DNA of 64,000 nucleotides from JAICXG01 sp036825615 (GCA_036825615.1 DAISXY010000008.1:62001-126000); one strand, 5' to 3'. Positions 8,495 to 17,275 are shown, numbered from the stretch's first letter. Notes: generated by a model from the letters alone, not told the origin. Numbers and translations are program-made.

Positions 8495-10405
8495 TTGAGC
8501 AAGAAATCGAAAACCTCCGGCCCGCGAAAAGCGCACAAATCGCCGGCGCATCCGCCGAAGCGTCGGGGTCGGCCGCCGAAGGCATCGGCAAAAAGACCAG
8601 GCAAGATCAAGCGCCCGCGGGGGCGTCCGCAGAAGCAAGCACTGGAAGCTGCCGGAGTCGTTAGGCGTGGCCGCGGCCGTCCGCGCAAGATCCCGCTGGT
8701 CGGGGTCGCGATGAACGGGGCGAGTCACAACCAGCGGGAGGAGCCGGGAGCGCCTAACGGCGAACTGCCGCTTCCCGTCTCCAGCGCGGCCCAGGCGCGG
8801 ATTCGCGACTTGATGAAGCTGGCGAAGGAGCAGGGTTACCTCACCTTTGACGATTTGAATGAGGCGCTCCCGCCCGAGCTGACCGACCCCGAGGAGCTCG
8901 ACGTCATCCTGATGCGGCTGCGCAAGATGGAGATCGACATTATCGAAGCCTCCGAGGTCGATCGCTACAAGGACGGGAAAAAGGACGCGGACGATGACGA
9001 GGAGAAGATCGAGCCGCGGGTCGACATCCTTGATGATCCAGTGCGGATGTACCTCAAGCAAATGGGCCAGGTACCGCTCCTTACCCGCGAGCAGGAAGTC
9101 GAAATTTCCAAACGGATCGAGGAAGCCGAGGGCCGGGTCGCGCACCACATCCAGCGCTTTGGCTTTGTTGCGCGCGCCCATCTCGAGCTCGCGGCGAAAC
9201 TGGTTGAAGGTGGGGAACGCTTCGACCGGGTCATCCTCGATAAAAAAATCGAGAGCCGCGAGCGTTATATGAAAATGCTCCCGCGACTCTGCAAGAAAGT
9301 GCAGCGGATGAGTGTCTCGCTTGGCCGCGAGTACGAACAGATCACGCGCCACGTGCATCGGGATCAGGCGAAGCTGAAGAAATTTGAACGCGCGGTCGCG
9401 AAATTGCAGGCGCTTTATCCGCATTTCTATTTCAAACAGCGGGTGACGGAGGAGTTTGTGCACCTCGCCGATGAGCATTACGCGCTCCTCCGGAGTATTG
9501 ACGAGGAGACACGGAAACCCGCGAGGCATTCCGGCGCCCACCCGCACGCCAAACGGCTGCGCGAAATCGAGCTCGCCCTTTGGTTGTCGCCGCAGGAATT
9601 TGCCGAGCGCTACCAGGATCTGCGCGGTTGGCTGCGCAAGGCGCTGCGTGCCAAAACCGAAATGATCGAGGCCAACCTGCGGCTCGTCATTTCCATCGCG
9701 AAGAAATATACCAACCGCGGACTCTCGTTCCTCGACCTCATCCAGGAGGGCAACATGGGGCTGATGAAGGCGGTGGAGAAATTCGAGTACCGCCGCGGCT
9801 ACAAATTTTCCACCTACGCGACCTGGTGGATTCGGCAGGCGATCACGCGCTCAATCGCCGATCAGGCGCGCACGATTCGCATCCCGGTGCACATGATCGA
9901 GACAATCAACAAGCTGATGCGGGTGCAAAAACAGTTGCTCCAGGAATACGGGCGCGAACCGACTCCGGAGGAAGTAGCGGAGGAAATTTTGTTGCCGGTG
10001 GATCGGGTGCGCGCGGTCTTGAAGATGGCGCAGCAACCGATCTCGTTGCAGGCCCCGGTGGGCGAAAGCGAGGAGACGAATTTCGGCGATTTCATCGAGG
10101 ACAAGGGGGCGGAGAACCCGAGCGACATGACGGCGATCGCGCTTCTAAAGGAAAAAATTAAGGACGTGCTGGAAACCTTAACCGAGCGCGAACGCCAGGT
10201 CCTCGAACAGCGCTTTGGGCTGATCGATGGCTATAGCCGGACGCTCGAAGAAGTGGGCCGGCAATTTCGCGTCACGCGGGAACGGATCCGGCAGATTGAG
10301 GCAAAGGCGTTGCGCAAGATGCGCCACCCGACAAGAATTCGGCAGCTTGAGGGCTTCCTCGAAGCTGCCGATCTGCAGGCAGTCCCGCAAAAATCCGTCG
10401 CCTAG
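8495..10405 (+). CDS. rpoD: Primary sigma factor RpoD (sigma-70) with AT-hook N-terminal extension
   Basis: Regions 1.1 (RIRDLMKLAKEQGYLTFDDLNEALP), 1.2 (DPVRMYLKQMGQVPLLTREQE), 2.3-2.4 (YKFSTYATWWIRQAITR), 3 and 4.2 (TLEEVGRQFRVTRERIRQIEAKALRKMRHP) are all present, so this is the housekeeping sigma factor. The first 70 residues are unusual: lysine/proline-rich with three AT-hook-like motifs, RRGRPPK (23-29), RPRGRPQK (40-47) and RRGRGRPRK (57-65). The frame opens with TTG at 8495 after an in-frame TAA at 8483. A conventional-length protein would start at ATG 8711 (564 residues). Coherent basic composition and no stops favour the long form. The third AT-hook region uses GTT AGG, a copy of the dispersed word. 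Confidence 0.95.
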   Translation: MSKKSKTSGPRKAHKSPAHPPKRRGRPPKASAKRPGKIKRPRGRPQKQALEAAGVVRRGRGRPRKIPLVGVAMNGASHNQREEPGAPNGELPLPVSSAAQARIRDLMKLAKEQGYLTFDDLNEALPPELTDPEELDVILMRLRKMEIDIIEASEVDRYKDGKKDADDDEEKIEPRVDILDDPVRMYLKQMGQVPLLTREQEVEISKRIEEAEGRVAHHIQRFGFVARAHLELAAKLVEGGERFDRVILDKKIESRERYMKMLPRLCKKVQRMSVSLGREYEQITRHVHRDQAKLKKFERAVAKLQALYPHFYFKQRVTEEFVHLADEHYALLRSIDEETRKPARHSGAHPHAKRLREIELALWLSPQEFAERYQDLRGWLRKALRAKTEMIEANLRLVISIAKKYTNRGLSFLDLIQEGNMGLMKAVEKFEYRRGYKFSTYATWWIRQAITRSIADQARTIRIPVHMIETINKLMRVQKQLLQEYGREPTPEEVAEEILLPVDRVRAVLKMAQQPISLQAPVGESEETNFGDFIEDKGAENPSDMTAIALLKEKIKDVLETLTERERQVLEQRFGLIDGYSRTLEEVGRQFRVTRERIRQIEAKALRKMRHPTRIRQLEGFLEAADLQAVPQKSVA

Positions 10406-10406
10406 C

Positions 10407-10694
10407 CTAACGATGCGGACGGTGCGGGCGGTGGTGCACGAAAACGCGCCGCCCATGGAATACAACCGGACGATTGAAAACCACGGCCCCACTGAATCCC
10501 GGGTACGCGTACGGGTAATAATAGGGGTACGGATAACCGTAGGCGTAAGGATAATACGGGTAGGCGTAAGCCGGGTAGGCAATCGGAAGACCGATCCCGA
10601 TGCCGACGCGCACGCCGGCTTCAGATTTCGGAGCAGCGGCAAAGGCAAAGGCGCCAACTACCGCGGCGATCAAGAGAAGCTTTTTCCAATTCAT
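10407..10694 (-). CDS. Small secreted Tyr/Pro-rich protein
   Basis: The product of 95 residues starts MNWKKLLLIAAVVGAFAFAAAPKSEA, a clear signal peptide. A mature part dominated by Tyr, Pro and Ala follows (AYPAYAYPYYPYAYGYPYPY), then a basic His/Arg tail (VVFHGRRVFVHHRPHRPHR). An excellent Shine-Dalgarno (AAAGGAGGTGA) sits five bases before the ATG at 10694, so expression is likely. It converges on rpoD with a 1-bp gap, and a GCCTAACG word at 10405 straddles the junction. The low-complexity aromatic region suggests an envelope or matrix role, possibly crosslinked or metal-binding through His. That is inference; no function is known. Confidence 0.8.
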   Translation of the reverse strand: MNWKKLLLIAAVVGAFAFAAAPKSEAGVRVGIGIGLPIAYPAYAYPYYPYAYGYPYPYYYPYAYPGFSGAVVFNRPVVFHGRRVFVHHRPHRPHR

Positions 10695-10748
10695 CGTCTC
10701 ACCTCCTTTCCGAGAAAGAGCGTAAAATCAGACGCCCTGGCGCCCCAC

Positions 10749-11789
10749 TTATTCAACTTTTTTGCTTCCCCATTTCGGATAACCGGAGACGAGCAAGTCC
10801 GGCCCGATTCGTTCGAATAGAATTTCTTCGAGGTGGGCGCCGGCGGCAGTGGAAGCGGCCCCGTTGCCGGCAACCGCCTGCGCCGGGCCCCCAACGAAGA
10901 GCGGCGCGAGGTAAAATTGCACCTTGTCGACCACCTGCCCGTCGAAGGCCTGGCCGAGAACATCTCCGCCGCCTTCGATCAGAACGCTGGTGATTTCCCG
11001 CTGCCCGAGATCAGCCAGAACCGCAGGCAAGCTTTTGCGGCGATAAACGAGCGTGCGGTTCGCGAATTGATCGGTGAAGACGTGCGCGGTTTGCGATAAT
11101 CGACCGGAACGCGTCAGCACCACCCGCCATGGCTGACGTTTGCCTCGGCCGAGCCCACGAATCGTCAGGCGCGGGTTATCCCGGCGCAGCGTCTCGGCGC
11201 CGATCAGGATTGCATCCACCTGCGCGCGCAACTGCATCGCGTGCCGGCGTGCCGTCGCGCTCGTGAGCCAGGTGCCCTCTGTTGGCGGCCTCGTCAGCCG
11301 CCCATCCAGACTCATGCCGCACTTCGCAATGACAAAGGGGCGGCCGGTGACGATCCATTTGTTGAAGCTTTCGTTAAGGCGCGCGCATTCGTCAGGCAAA
11401 ACATCGCTGGTCACCTCGATTCCAGCTCCTGCCAGCTCCCGAATACCGCGGCCGCGGTGCCGCGGATTGGGATCGGTCGCACCGACGACGACGCGCCCGA
11501 CACCTGCCCGGATAATCGCTTCGGTGCAGGGCGGGGTGCGGCCGGTTGTCGAGCAAGGCTCGAGTGTCACGTAAAGGGTGGCCTTGCCTAACGACCGAGT
11601 GCGCGCCGCCGCCAGGCACTCGATCTCCGCATGAGGAAATCCCCGCGCCCGATGGAATCCCTTTGCGAGGATTCGGCCGCCGCGAACCAGCACGGCACCG
11701 ACAGCCGGATTTGGGCTGACATGGCCAAGGCCTTTGCGTGCCTCGGAGAGCGCCGCCCACATGAAGCGTTCATCGGCAGGATCAGCCAT
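10749..11789 (-). CDS. ribD: Bifunctional riboflavin deaminase/reductase RibD
   Basis: Two domains are visible. The deaminase (residues 1-150) has the zinc site: 'PNPAVGAVLV', 'HAEIECLAAA', 'LYVTLEPCSTTGRTPPC'. The reductase (about 150-346) has 'PFVIAKCGMSLDGRL', 'DAILIGAETLRRDNPRLT' and 'VLIEGGGDVLGQA'. RibD carries out the second and third steps of riboflavin synthesis. I take the ATG at 11789 (MADPADERFMWAAL); an ATG at 11798 is close and the open frame reaches 11846. No other rib genes and no FMN riboswitch are visible nearby. About 290 bp separate it from the divergent hsp20 gene; that gap shows no gene. Confidence 0.95.
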   Translation of the reverse strand: MADPADERFMWAALSEARKGLGHVSPNPAVGAVLVRGGRILAKGFHRARGFPHAEIECLAAARTRSLGKATLYVTLEPCSTTGRTPPCTEAIIRAGVGRVVVGATDPNPRHRGRGIRELAGAGIEVTSDVLPDECARLNESFNKWIVTGRPFVIAKCGMSLDGRLTRPPTEGTWLTSATARRHAMQLRAQVDAILIGAETLRRDNPRLTIRGLGRGKRQPWRVVLTRSGRLSQTAHVFTDQFANRTLVYRRKSLPAVLADLGQREITSVLIEGGGDVLGQAFDGQVVDKVQFYLAPLFVGGPAQAVAGNGAASTAAGAHLEEILFERIGPDLLVSGYPKWGSKKVE

Positions 11790-12025
11790 GCAGCGCATCC
11801 TAAGCACGAGGCACGGGCGGGTGCAATTTAGGGAGTCGCTCAGCAACTCTCACCGACGTGTTGAGCGCGGTAACATTTTGGCACACGCTCTGGCGCCCAG
11901 AGGTTCCGGCGAACGCGTCGAATTGACGCGGACTGCACCAGCCGTCGAAAGCCGAACCAGCGTCTAACAAATTAATTTCGAGCGGCTTATTCCAGCTGTG
12001 CTTGACCCTGAACCTTCTGGCATGT

Positions 12026-12045
12026 CAGTCGCTATAGCTCGACTG
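12026..12045. promoter_or_regulatory. Inverted repeat upstream of hsp20
   Basis: CAGTCG and CGACTG flank the 8-bp palindrome-like core CTATAGCT, 38 bp before the first hsp20 start. It could be an operator overlapping a -10 element (TATAGC). No convincing CIRCE or sigma-32 promoter was found in 11790-12082, so the assignment is weak. Confidence 0.2.
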
Positions 12046-12082
12046 GCCAACAGCAACCATTAGCAGAAAGGAAACAAAAATT

Positions 12083-12556
12083 ATGAGTTTAATTCGCTAT
12101 CAAGCTCCCGAGATGTCGGTCTGGCCGTCGTTCGATCGCTGGACGACGCTGCGCGACGAGATGAACCGCCTTTTTGATCTGCCAGCGATGGGCAACCTGG
12201 CCCGTCAGGGGCAGCTCTTCAGCGGTTGGACGCCCGCGCTCGATCTTTACCAGACGAACGATAATGTCGTTGCCGTAGTCGAGATCCCGGGGATGAAAAA
12301 GGAAGACATCGATATTTCGTTGCATGACGGAATGCTCACCATCGCCGGCGAGCGGACCAGCTCGAGCGGCCAGGGCGAGGGCGAGAACGCGGAGCGCACC
12401 GAGCGTTTTACCGGCAAGTTTCGCCGGAGCATTTCTCTGCCCACGCGGGTGGATGCGGGCAAGGTCAGCGCGATCTACAAGGATGGCATCCTCACCGTAA
12501 CCCTGCCCAAGGCGGAGGAAGCCAAGCCGAAAAAGGTAGAGGTCAACGTCCAATAA
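12083..12556 (+). CDS. Hsp20/alpha-crystallin small heat-shock protein
   Basis: The 157-residue product has an N-terminal region (RDEMNRLFDLP) and an alpha-crystallin domain from about 50 to 150: 'WTPALDLYQTNDNVVAVVEIPGMKKEDIDISL', 'LTIAGER', 'GKFRRSISLPTRVDAGKVSAIYKDGILTVTLPKAEE'. The C-terminal anchor is 'KPKKVEV'. These are ATP-independent holdases that keep unfolding proteins soluble. AAAGGA precedes the ATG by 9 bases. A second hsp20 follows 35 bp later in what is probably a two-gene operon ending at the terminator near 13000. Confidence 0.95.
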   Translation: MSLIRYQAPEMSVWPSFDRWTTLRDEMNRLFDLPAMGNLARQGQLFSGWTPALDLYQTNDNVVAVVEIPGMKKEDIDISLHDGMLTIAGERTSSSGQGEGENAERTERFTGKFRRSISLPTRVDAGKVSAIYKDGILTVTLPKAEEAKPKKVEVNVQ

Positions 12557-12591
12557 CCAGCAGCAAGCGAACAGAGGAGGATTTAAAACAA

Positions 12592-12963
12592 ATGGAAACT
12601 TTAACCCGTGAAAACAATGGCCAGGCGGCGAGCCAGGCCGAGCGATTCATTACTCCGCCGGGGAGCGTTGCCGAGAATGCCGATGGCTACGTTCTCGAGC
12701 TCGAGATGCCCGGCGTGAACAAGGATGGGCTCGATATTTCGATCGAGAACAATGAGCTGGCGATCATCGGCCGGCGCTCTAATCCAAAGATCGAAGGCAC
12801 GGTCGTGCATCGCGAATCACGCTCGCACAATTACCGGCGCACCTTCGAGATCGACCCCTCGATTGACACCGGCAAGATCAGCGCCCGGATCAACCAGGGC
12901 GTGGTCACATTGACCTTGCCGAAAGCCGAGGAAGTGAAACCGCGCAAGATCACGGTCTCGTAA
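12592..12963 (+). CDS. Second Hsp20 small heat-shock protein
   Basis: A 123-residue alpha-crystallin protein with a short N-terminal arm (about 20 residues) before 'ERFITPPGSVAENADGYVLELEMPGVNKDGLDISIENNELAIIGRR'. It ends 'GVVTLTLPKAEEVKPRKITVS'. GAGGAGGA lies 9-10 bases before the ATG. The sequence is clearly diverged from the upstream paralogue, so the pair may form mixed oligomers or have distinct clients; that is inference. Confidence 0.95.
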   Translation: METLTRENNGQAASQAERFITPPGSVAENADGYVLELEMPGVNKDGLDISIENNELAIIGRRSNPKIEGTVVHRESRSHNYRRTFEIDPSIDTGKISARINQGVVTLTLPKAEEVKPRKITVS

Positions 12964-12989
12964 TTTCCCAACTCCAACCGTGGTTTTTG

Positions 12990-13023
12990 AAAGCCGCAGG
13001 CCCGCAAAGCCTGCGGCTTTTCT
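12990..13023 (+). terminator. Rho-independent terminator after the hsp20 pair
   Basis: The stem AAGCCGCAGGC / GCCTGCGGCTT is perfect over 11 bp with a short loop and runs into TTTTCT. It lies 27 bp after the second hsp20 stop and before recA, so it separates the two transcription units. Confidence 0.85.
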
Positions 13024-13129
13024 GTTCGGCGCCGACCAAAATTCAGTGGCGAGAGGAGACTTTTTATATGCGGCTGCGCTTTTCTGCTTGGCGCAGATAC
13101 CTCGCCGACGTACCTAAGAGCACCCAGCT

Positions 13130-14167
13130 ATGGCCACCAAGACTGAAGAAAAACCCGCCACAGACAAGCTCGCCGCCGCTCGCAACAAGAACCTCGATCT
13201 CGCCATCCAGCAGATCGCGAAAGACTACGGCGAGGGCGCGATCATGCGCCTGGGCGACGAAAAAATCGCCGACATCGAAGTTATCCCCACGGGCAACATC
13301 CTGATCGATCGCGCCCTTGGCGTCGGCGGAATGCCGCGTGGGCGCATCGTCGAAGTCTTTGGCCCTGAGTCGTCGGGAAAGACCACCCTCACCCTCACCG
13401 TCATTGCGCAGGCGCAAAAGCGCGGCGGCCTCGCAGCGTTCATCGATGTCGAACACGCACTCGATCCGCAGTATGCGAGAAAGCTCGGGGTCGACCTCGA
13501 CGACCTGCTCGTTTCGCAACCCAGTTCCGGCGAAGAAGCGCTCCGCATCTGTGAGACCCTGATCAGATCAAATGCCCTCGACGTGATCGTGGTCGATTCC
13601 GTCGCCGCGCTCGTGACCCGAGCCGAACTCGAAGGCGAGATCGGCGACACCACCGTCGGCGCCCAGGCTCGCCTGATGAGCGCCGCCTTGCGTAAGCTCA
13701 CCGCGCTAATTTCGAAAGCGCGCACTTGTTGCATTTTCACCAATCAGATTCGGGAAAAAATCGGCGTCATGTTCGGCAATCCCGAAACCACTCCCGGCGG
13801 CAAGGCGCTGAAGTTTTATTCCAGCGTCCGGGTCGACATTCGCCGGATTGGCGCGATCAAACAGACCGACGGCGTCGTCACTGGCAACCGCACCCGGATC
13901 AAGGTGGTGAAGAACAAAGTCGCGCCGCCTTTCACCGAGGCCGAGTTCGACATCATGTACAACGAGGGCATTTCTTCGACTGGCGCGCTGCTCGATCTCG
14001 CGCTCGAAAAACAGATCCTCGAGAAACGCGGTTCGTGGTTGAGTTACAAAGGCACCCAGCTCGCCCAAGGGCGCGACGCGGCCAAGGAGGCGCTCAAGAA
14101 CGACCCGGCGCTTTATGAAGAGATCGAGGCGGCAGTGAAAGCCAAGCTCGACCAGGAGAAGAAGTAG
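13130..14167 (+). CDS. recA: Recombinase RecA
   Basis: The 345-residue protein has every RecA signature: 'LDLAIQQIAKDYGEGAIMRLG', Walker A GPESSGKT (78-85), 'AFIDVEHALDP', 'VIVVDSVAALVTRAELEGEIGD', the L2-loop region 'FTNQIREKIGVMFGNPETTPGGKALKFY' and a C-terminal Lys/Glu-rich tail. It catalyses strand exchange and, as a filament, promotes LexA self-cleavage; lexA is also in this window. I found no TGTTC-N4-GAACA box in the 100 bp upstream. GAGAGGAGA lies about 75 bp upstream, too far to be the ribosome-binding site. Confidence 0.98.
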   Translation: MATKTEEKPATDKLAAARNKNLDLAIQQIAKDYGEGAIMRLGDEKIADIEVIPTGNILIDRALGVGGMPRGRIVEVFGPESSGKTTLTLTVIAQAQKRGGLAAFIDVEHALDPQYARKLGVDLDDLLVSQPSSGEEALRICETLIRSNALDVIVVDSVAALVTRAELEGEIGDTTVGAQARLMSAALRKLTALISKARTCCIFTNQIREKIGVMFGNPETTPGGKALKFYSSVRVDIRRIGAIKQTDGVVTGNRTRIKVVKNKVAPPFTEAEFDIMYNEGISSTGALLDLALEKQILEKRGSWLSYKGTQLAQGRDAAKEALKNDPALYEEIEAAVKAKLDQEKK

Positions 14168-14175
14168 TTAGCGCC

Positions 14176-14316
14176 GTCATCCCGAACGAAGTCGAGGGAT
14201 CCCGTCGAGCTTGCCGAAACCGCTGTCTCGCAAGACTTCCGTTGATCCCGCGACCTCTTCTGCAACGAACGCTTCCCGGCCCGGTCACGGGATCCCTCGA
14301 CTGCGCTCGGGACGAC
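14176..14316. repeat. Dispersed intergenic palindromic repeat, second copy
   Basis: 'GTCATCCCGAACGAAGTCGAGGGATCCCG' at the left and 'CACGGGATCCCTCGACTGCGCTCGGGACGAC' at the right are inverted copies of each other. They match the block at 6423-6576. The element fills the recA-alaS gap and is read through in frame by an artificial N-terminal extension of alaS. Confidence 0.75.
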
Positions 14317-14363
14317 TTGGCGCTGCGATGAAAAGCGACGCGATCCGCGCTACACTTCCCCCG

Positions 14364-17108
14364 ATGACCTCGGCCGAAATCCGCCAAAGCTTTCTCGATT
14401 TCTTTCGCGAGAAAAGGCACACGATCGTGCCTTCGTCATCCCTTCTCCCCGACGCGCCCAATCTCCTTTTCACCAACGCGGGGATGAACCAGTTCGTGCC
14501 CATTTTCCTCGGCCAACAAAAGGCGCCGTGGCAGCCAGCGCGCGTCGCCGATACCCAGAAATGCATTCGTGCCGGGGGCAAACACAACGATCTCGAAGAT
14601 GTCGGGCTCGACACTTATCACCACACCTTTTTCGAGATGCTCGGCAACTGGAGCTTCGGAGATTATTTCAAAAAGGAAGCGATCGAATGGGCCTGGGAGC
14701 TGGTCGTCGACCGCTGGAAATTTCCGCCCGAGCGCCTCTATGCCACCGTCTATTCTCCCGGACCTGGCGAGCCGGCCGAGTTCGATCAGGAAGCGCACGA
14801 CCACTGGGCGCGGCTCTTTCACGCCGCCGGGCTCGATCCCGCAGTCCACGTCGTCAACGGGAACAAGGCGGACAATTTCTGGATGATGGGCGACACCGGC
14901 CCCTGCGGACCGTGTAGCGAGTTGCACGTCGACCTCACGCCCGCGGGCGACACTCGTGGTTCGTTAGTCAACGCCGCCGATCCCCGCTGCATCGAGATTT
15001 GGAACCTCGTTTTCATCCAGTTCAACGCCGATGCCGATGGAAGCTTCTCGCCGCTCCCGCAGCGTCACGTCGACACCGGGATGGGTTTTGAGCGCGTCAC
15101 GGCAATTATTCAGGGCACGAAAAATCTGACCGATTTCACCGGCACCATCTCGAACTACGAGACCGACATCTTTCGGCCCATCTTTGACGAAATCGAACAC
15201 CTGAGCGGCAGGCGCTACACTTCAACGGTGCCCAAGCCCGGCAGCGCGGGAGAAACAGCGCAGGAGAAAACCGACATCGCCTTTCGCGTCATCGCCGATC
15301 ACATCCGCACCCTGAGCTTTGCGGTTGCCGACGGGATTCAACCGGGCAACGAAGGCCGCGGCTACGTCCTGCGCCGGATCTTGCGCCGCGCCGTCCGCTA
15401 CGGCCGTTCGTTAGGCTTTCATCGCCCGTTTTTTTATGAACTCGTCGGTGTTGTCGCAGCAACCATGGGCGATGTCTTTCCCGAACTGCGCGAACACCGC
15501 GAGCGCATTGCCGAGGTGCTAAAACGCGAGGAAGAATCTTTCAACAAGACGCTCGATCGCGGGCTCGAGCTCTTCGAGCGAGAAATCGCGGGCGCGAAGG
15601 AAATCTCGGGCGCGTTCGCTTTTCGCCTTTACGACGAGCAGGGTTTCCCGCTCGATCTGACCGAGCTAATGGCCCGGGAGCGCGGACTCACCGTTGACAC
15701 CGCAGGGTTCGAGCGCCTGATGGCACAGCAGCGCGAGCGCGCGCGCAAGGCGCAGAAGAAAAGCGTGATCGAGCTGGCCGAGACCGCCGCGCAACCGCCA
15801 ACCAATTTCCTCGGCTACGACCACGATCACACCGCCGCCGATGTCCAGGCGATCGTGGAGGTGGGCGATCGCAGGGGCGTGATCCTCGACAACTCCGTGC
15901 TTTACGCCGAGATGGGCGGCCAGGTCGGGGACCAGGGCGAGATCATCGGCGAGACCGGTTCCTGGAAAATCATCGACACTCGCAAATCAGGCGCGAGCTG
16001 GATTCATCTCCTCGCGGGCGACGACGCGCCGTCGTTAGGCGAACAGGTCACCGTCCGGATCGATCGCACTCGTCGCTCCGCGATCGAGCGCCATCACACC
16101 GTCACGCACCTCCTGCACTGGGCCTTGCGTGAAGTCGTGAGCCGCGATGCGGTGCAGAAGGGCAGCTACGTCGGACCGGAGAAGCTCACCTTCGACTTTT
16201 CCAGCGCCGCCCTGAGCAAACCGCAGGTGCGCGCGGTTGAGCAACTGGTGAATGAGAAGATTGCGGAGAACGCGCCCGTTTCCTGGACGGAGATTGCCTA
16301 CGTCGAGGCGAAAGAACGTCCCGATATCATGCAATTCTTCGGCGACAAGTACGGCGAGCGCGTCCGGGTGGTGCAGATTGGCGGCCGGCCTAACGAGCTG
16401 GACGGATATTCGATGGAGCTCTGCGGCGGCACCCATGTGCGCGCCACCGGCGACATCGGTTACTTTCGCATTCTTGGCGAGGCGGCAATCGCCGCCGGGA
16501 TTCGGCGGGTTGAAGCGATTGCGGGGAACGCCGTGAGCGAGTGGGCGCGGAGGACGGCGCAGGAACAGGACGAACGGTTTGCCGCACTTCGAAAAAAAAG
16601 GCCCGACCTTTCCCCGCTCCCTGCGTTCGTCTCGGAGACAAGTTCAGAGATGGTCGGCTCGATCGACGAGCGCGCGACTCACCTCGGAAAGTTGGAGGAG
16701 GAAGTGCGCGCCACCGAGAAAGAGCAGGCGAAAGCCGCAGGGGTGGAGTTGCAAAAGCGCGCCGCGGCGATCGCGCGCAAGTTGCTCGAGATGCATCGTG
16801 ATCGCCCGGCCGTTGTGAGCCAGGTCGAGGATGCCGATGGCAATCTCCTCCAAGGCGTGGCCGACGCGTTGAAAACCGAATTTGACGGCCCGATTTTCCT
16901 CGCCGGTGCGAGCGACGGCCGGGTGGACCTGGTCGCCGCGGTGCCGAAGCGCCTAACGAACAAGTTCCAGGCCGGCGCCCTCATTCAACAGATCGCGCCG
17001 ATTGTCGGCGGCAAAGGCGGCGGCCGTCCGGAAAATGCGCGCGGGGTGGGAAGAGATCCGGCGAAGATTGGAGAGGCGCTGGAAAAGGCGAAAGAGCTTC
17101 TGAGCTGA
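14364..17108 (+). CDS. alaS: Alanyl-tRNA synthetase
   Basis: The 914-residue protein begins MTSAEIRQSFLDFFREKRH, the normal AlaS start. The catalytic domain has 'LFTNAGMNQF', 'CIRAGGKHNDLEDVG', 'HTFFEMLGNWSFGDYFK' and 'MGDTGPCGPCSE'. The editing domain has 'RRSAIERHHTVTHLLHWALRE' and 'YSMELCGGTHVRATGDIG', with the Zn-binding His and Cys residues. The C-Ala part ends 'IVGGKGGGRPENARGVGRDPAKI'. The open frame extends upstream to 14211 only through the repeat. Four copies of the TCGTTAGGC word lie in the gene, in Ser-Leu-Gly, Pro-Asn-Glu and Leu-Thr-Asn contexts. Confidence 0.98.
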   Translation: MTSAEIRQSFLDFFREKRHTIVPSSSLLPDAPNLLFTNAGMNQFVPIFLGQQKAPWQPARVADTQKCIRAGGKHNDLEDVGLDTYHHTFFEMLGNWSFGDYFKKEAIEWAWELVVDRWKFPPERLYATVYSPGPGEPAEFDQEAHDHWARLFHAAGLDPAVHVVNGNKADNFWMMGDTGPCGPCSELHVDLTPAGDTRGSLVNAADPRCIEIWNLVFIQFNADADGSFSPLPQRHVDTGMGFERVTAIIQGTKNLTDFTGTISNYETDIFRPIFDEIEHLSGRRYTSTVPKPGSAGETAQEKTDIAFRVIADHIRTLSFAVADGIQPGNEGRGYVLRRILRRAVRYGRSLGFHRPFFYELVGVVAATMGDVFPELREHRERIAEVLKREEESFNKTLDRGLELFEREIAGAKEISGAFAFRLYDEQGFPLDLTELMARERGLTVDTAGFERLMAQQRERARKAQKKSVIELAETAAQPPTNFLGYDHDHTAADVQAIVEVGDRRGVILDNSVLYAEMGGQVGDQGEIIGETGSWKIIDTRKSGASWIHLLAGDDAPSLGEQVTVRIDRTRRSAIERHHTVTHLLHWALREVVSRDAVQKGSYVGPEKLTFDFSSAALSKPQVRAVEQLVNEKIAENAPVSWTEIAYVEAKERPDIMQFFGDKYGERVRVVQIGGRPNELDGYSMELCGGTHVRATGDIGYFRILGEAAIAAGIRRVEAIAGNAVSEWARRTAQEQDERFAALRKKRPDLSPLPAFVSETSSEMVGSIDERATHLGKLEEEVRATEKEQAKAAGVELQKRAAAIARKLLEMHRDRPAVVSQVEDADGNLLQGVADALKTEFDGPIFLAGASDGRVDLVAAVPKRLTNKFQAGALIQQIAPIVGGKGGGRPENARGVGRDPAKIGEALEKAKELLS

Positions 17109-17129
17109 CGCGCGGCTTTCGCAGCCGGG

Positions 17130-17275
17130 GGGCATCCTGAGCCGGCGCAGCGCGGCGAAGGACCTCGCGAATGGAATGCGGGGATTCGTGATGATCCGTG
17201 GCGCGTGTTGGGCGGCTGAGCCCGCAAATTGCAATTGCGAGGTCCCTCGCCGTCCTTCGGCAGCTCGGGATGACA
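17130..17275. repeat. Dispersed inverted-repeat element (GAGGTCCCTCGCCG..GCTCGGGATGAC type)
   Basis: 'GGCATCCTGAGCCGGCGCAGCG' with 'GGCGAAGGACCTCGC' on the left is the inverse of 'GCGAGGTCCCTCGCCGTCCTTCGGC' with 'AGCTCGGGATGAC' on the right. About 60 bp lie between the arms. One arm is closely repeated at 47046-47081. It fills the gap between alaS and the convergent yebC gene. Confidence 0.75.

Noticed and set aside
7547..9547. 666-residue open frame on the minus strand across dnaG and rpoD
   Set aside because: Its translation is compositionally skewed, has no motif and is fully antisense to two certain genes; typical GC-rich shadow.
11790..12082. FMN riboswitch or heat-shock promoter between ribD and hsp20
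   Set aside because: No conserved RFN elements, CIRCE or sigma-32 consensus could be found by eye.
14211..14363. N-terminal extension of alanyl-tRNA synthetase
   Set aside because: It encodes the dispersed repeat; the normal AlaS start (MTSAEIRQSFLDFF) is at 14364.
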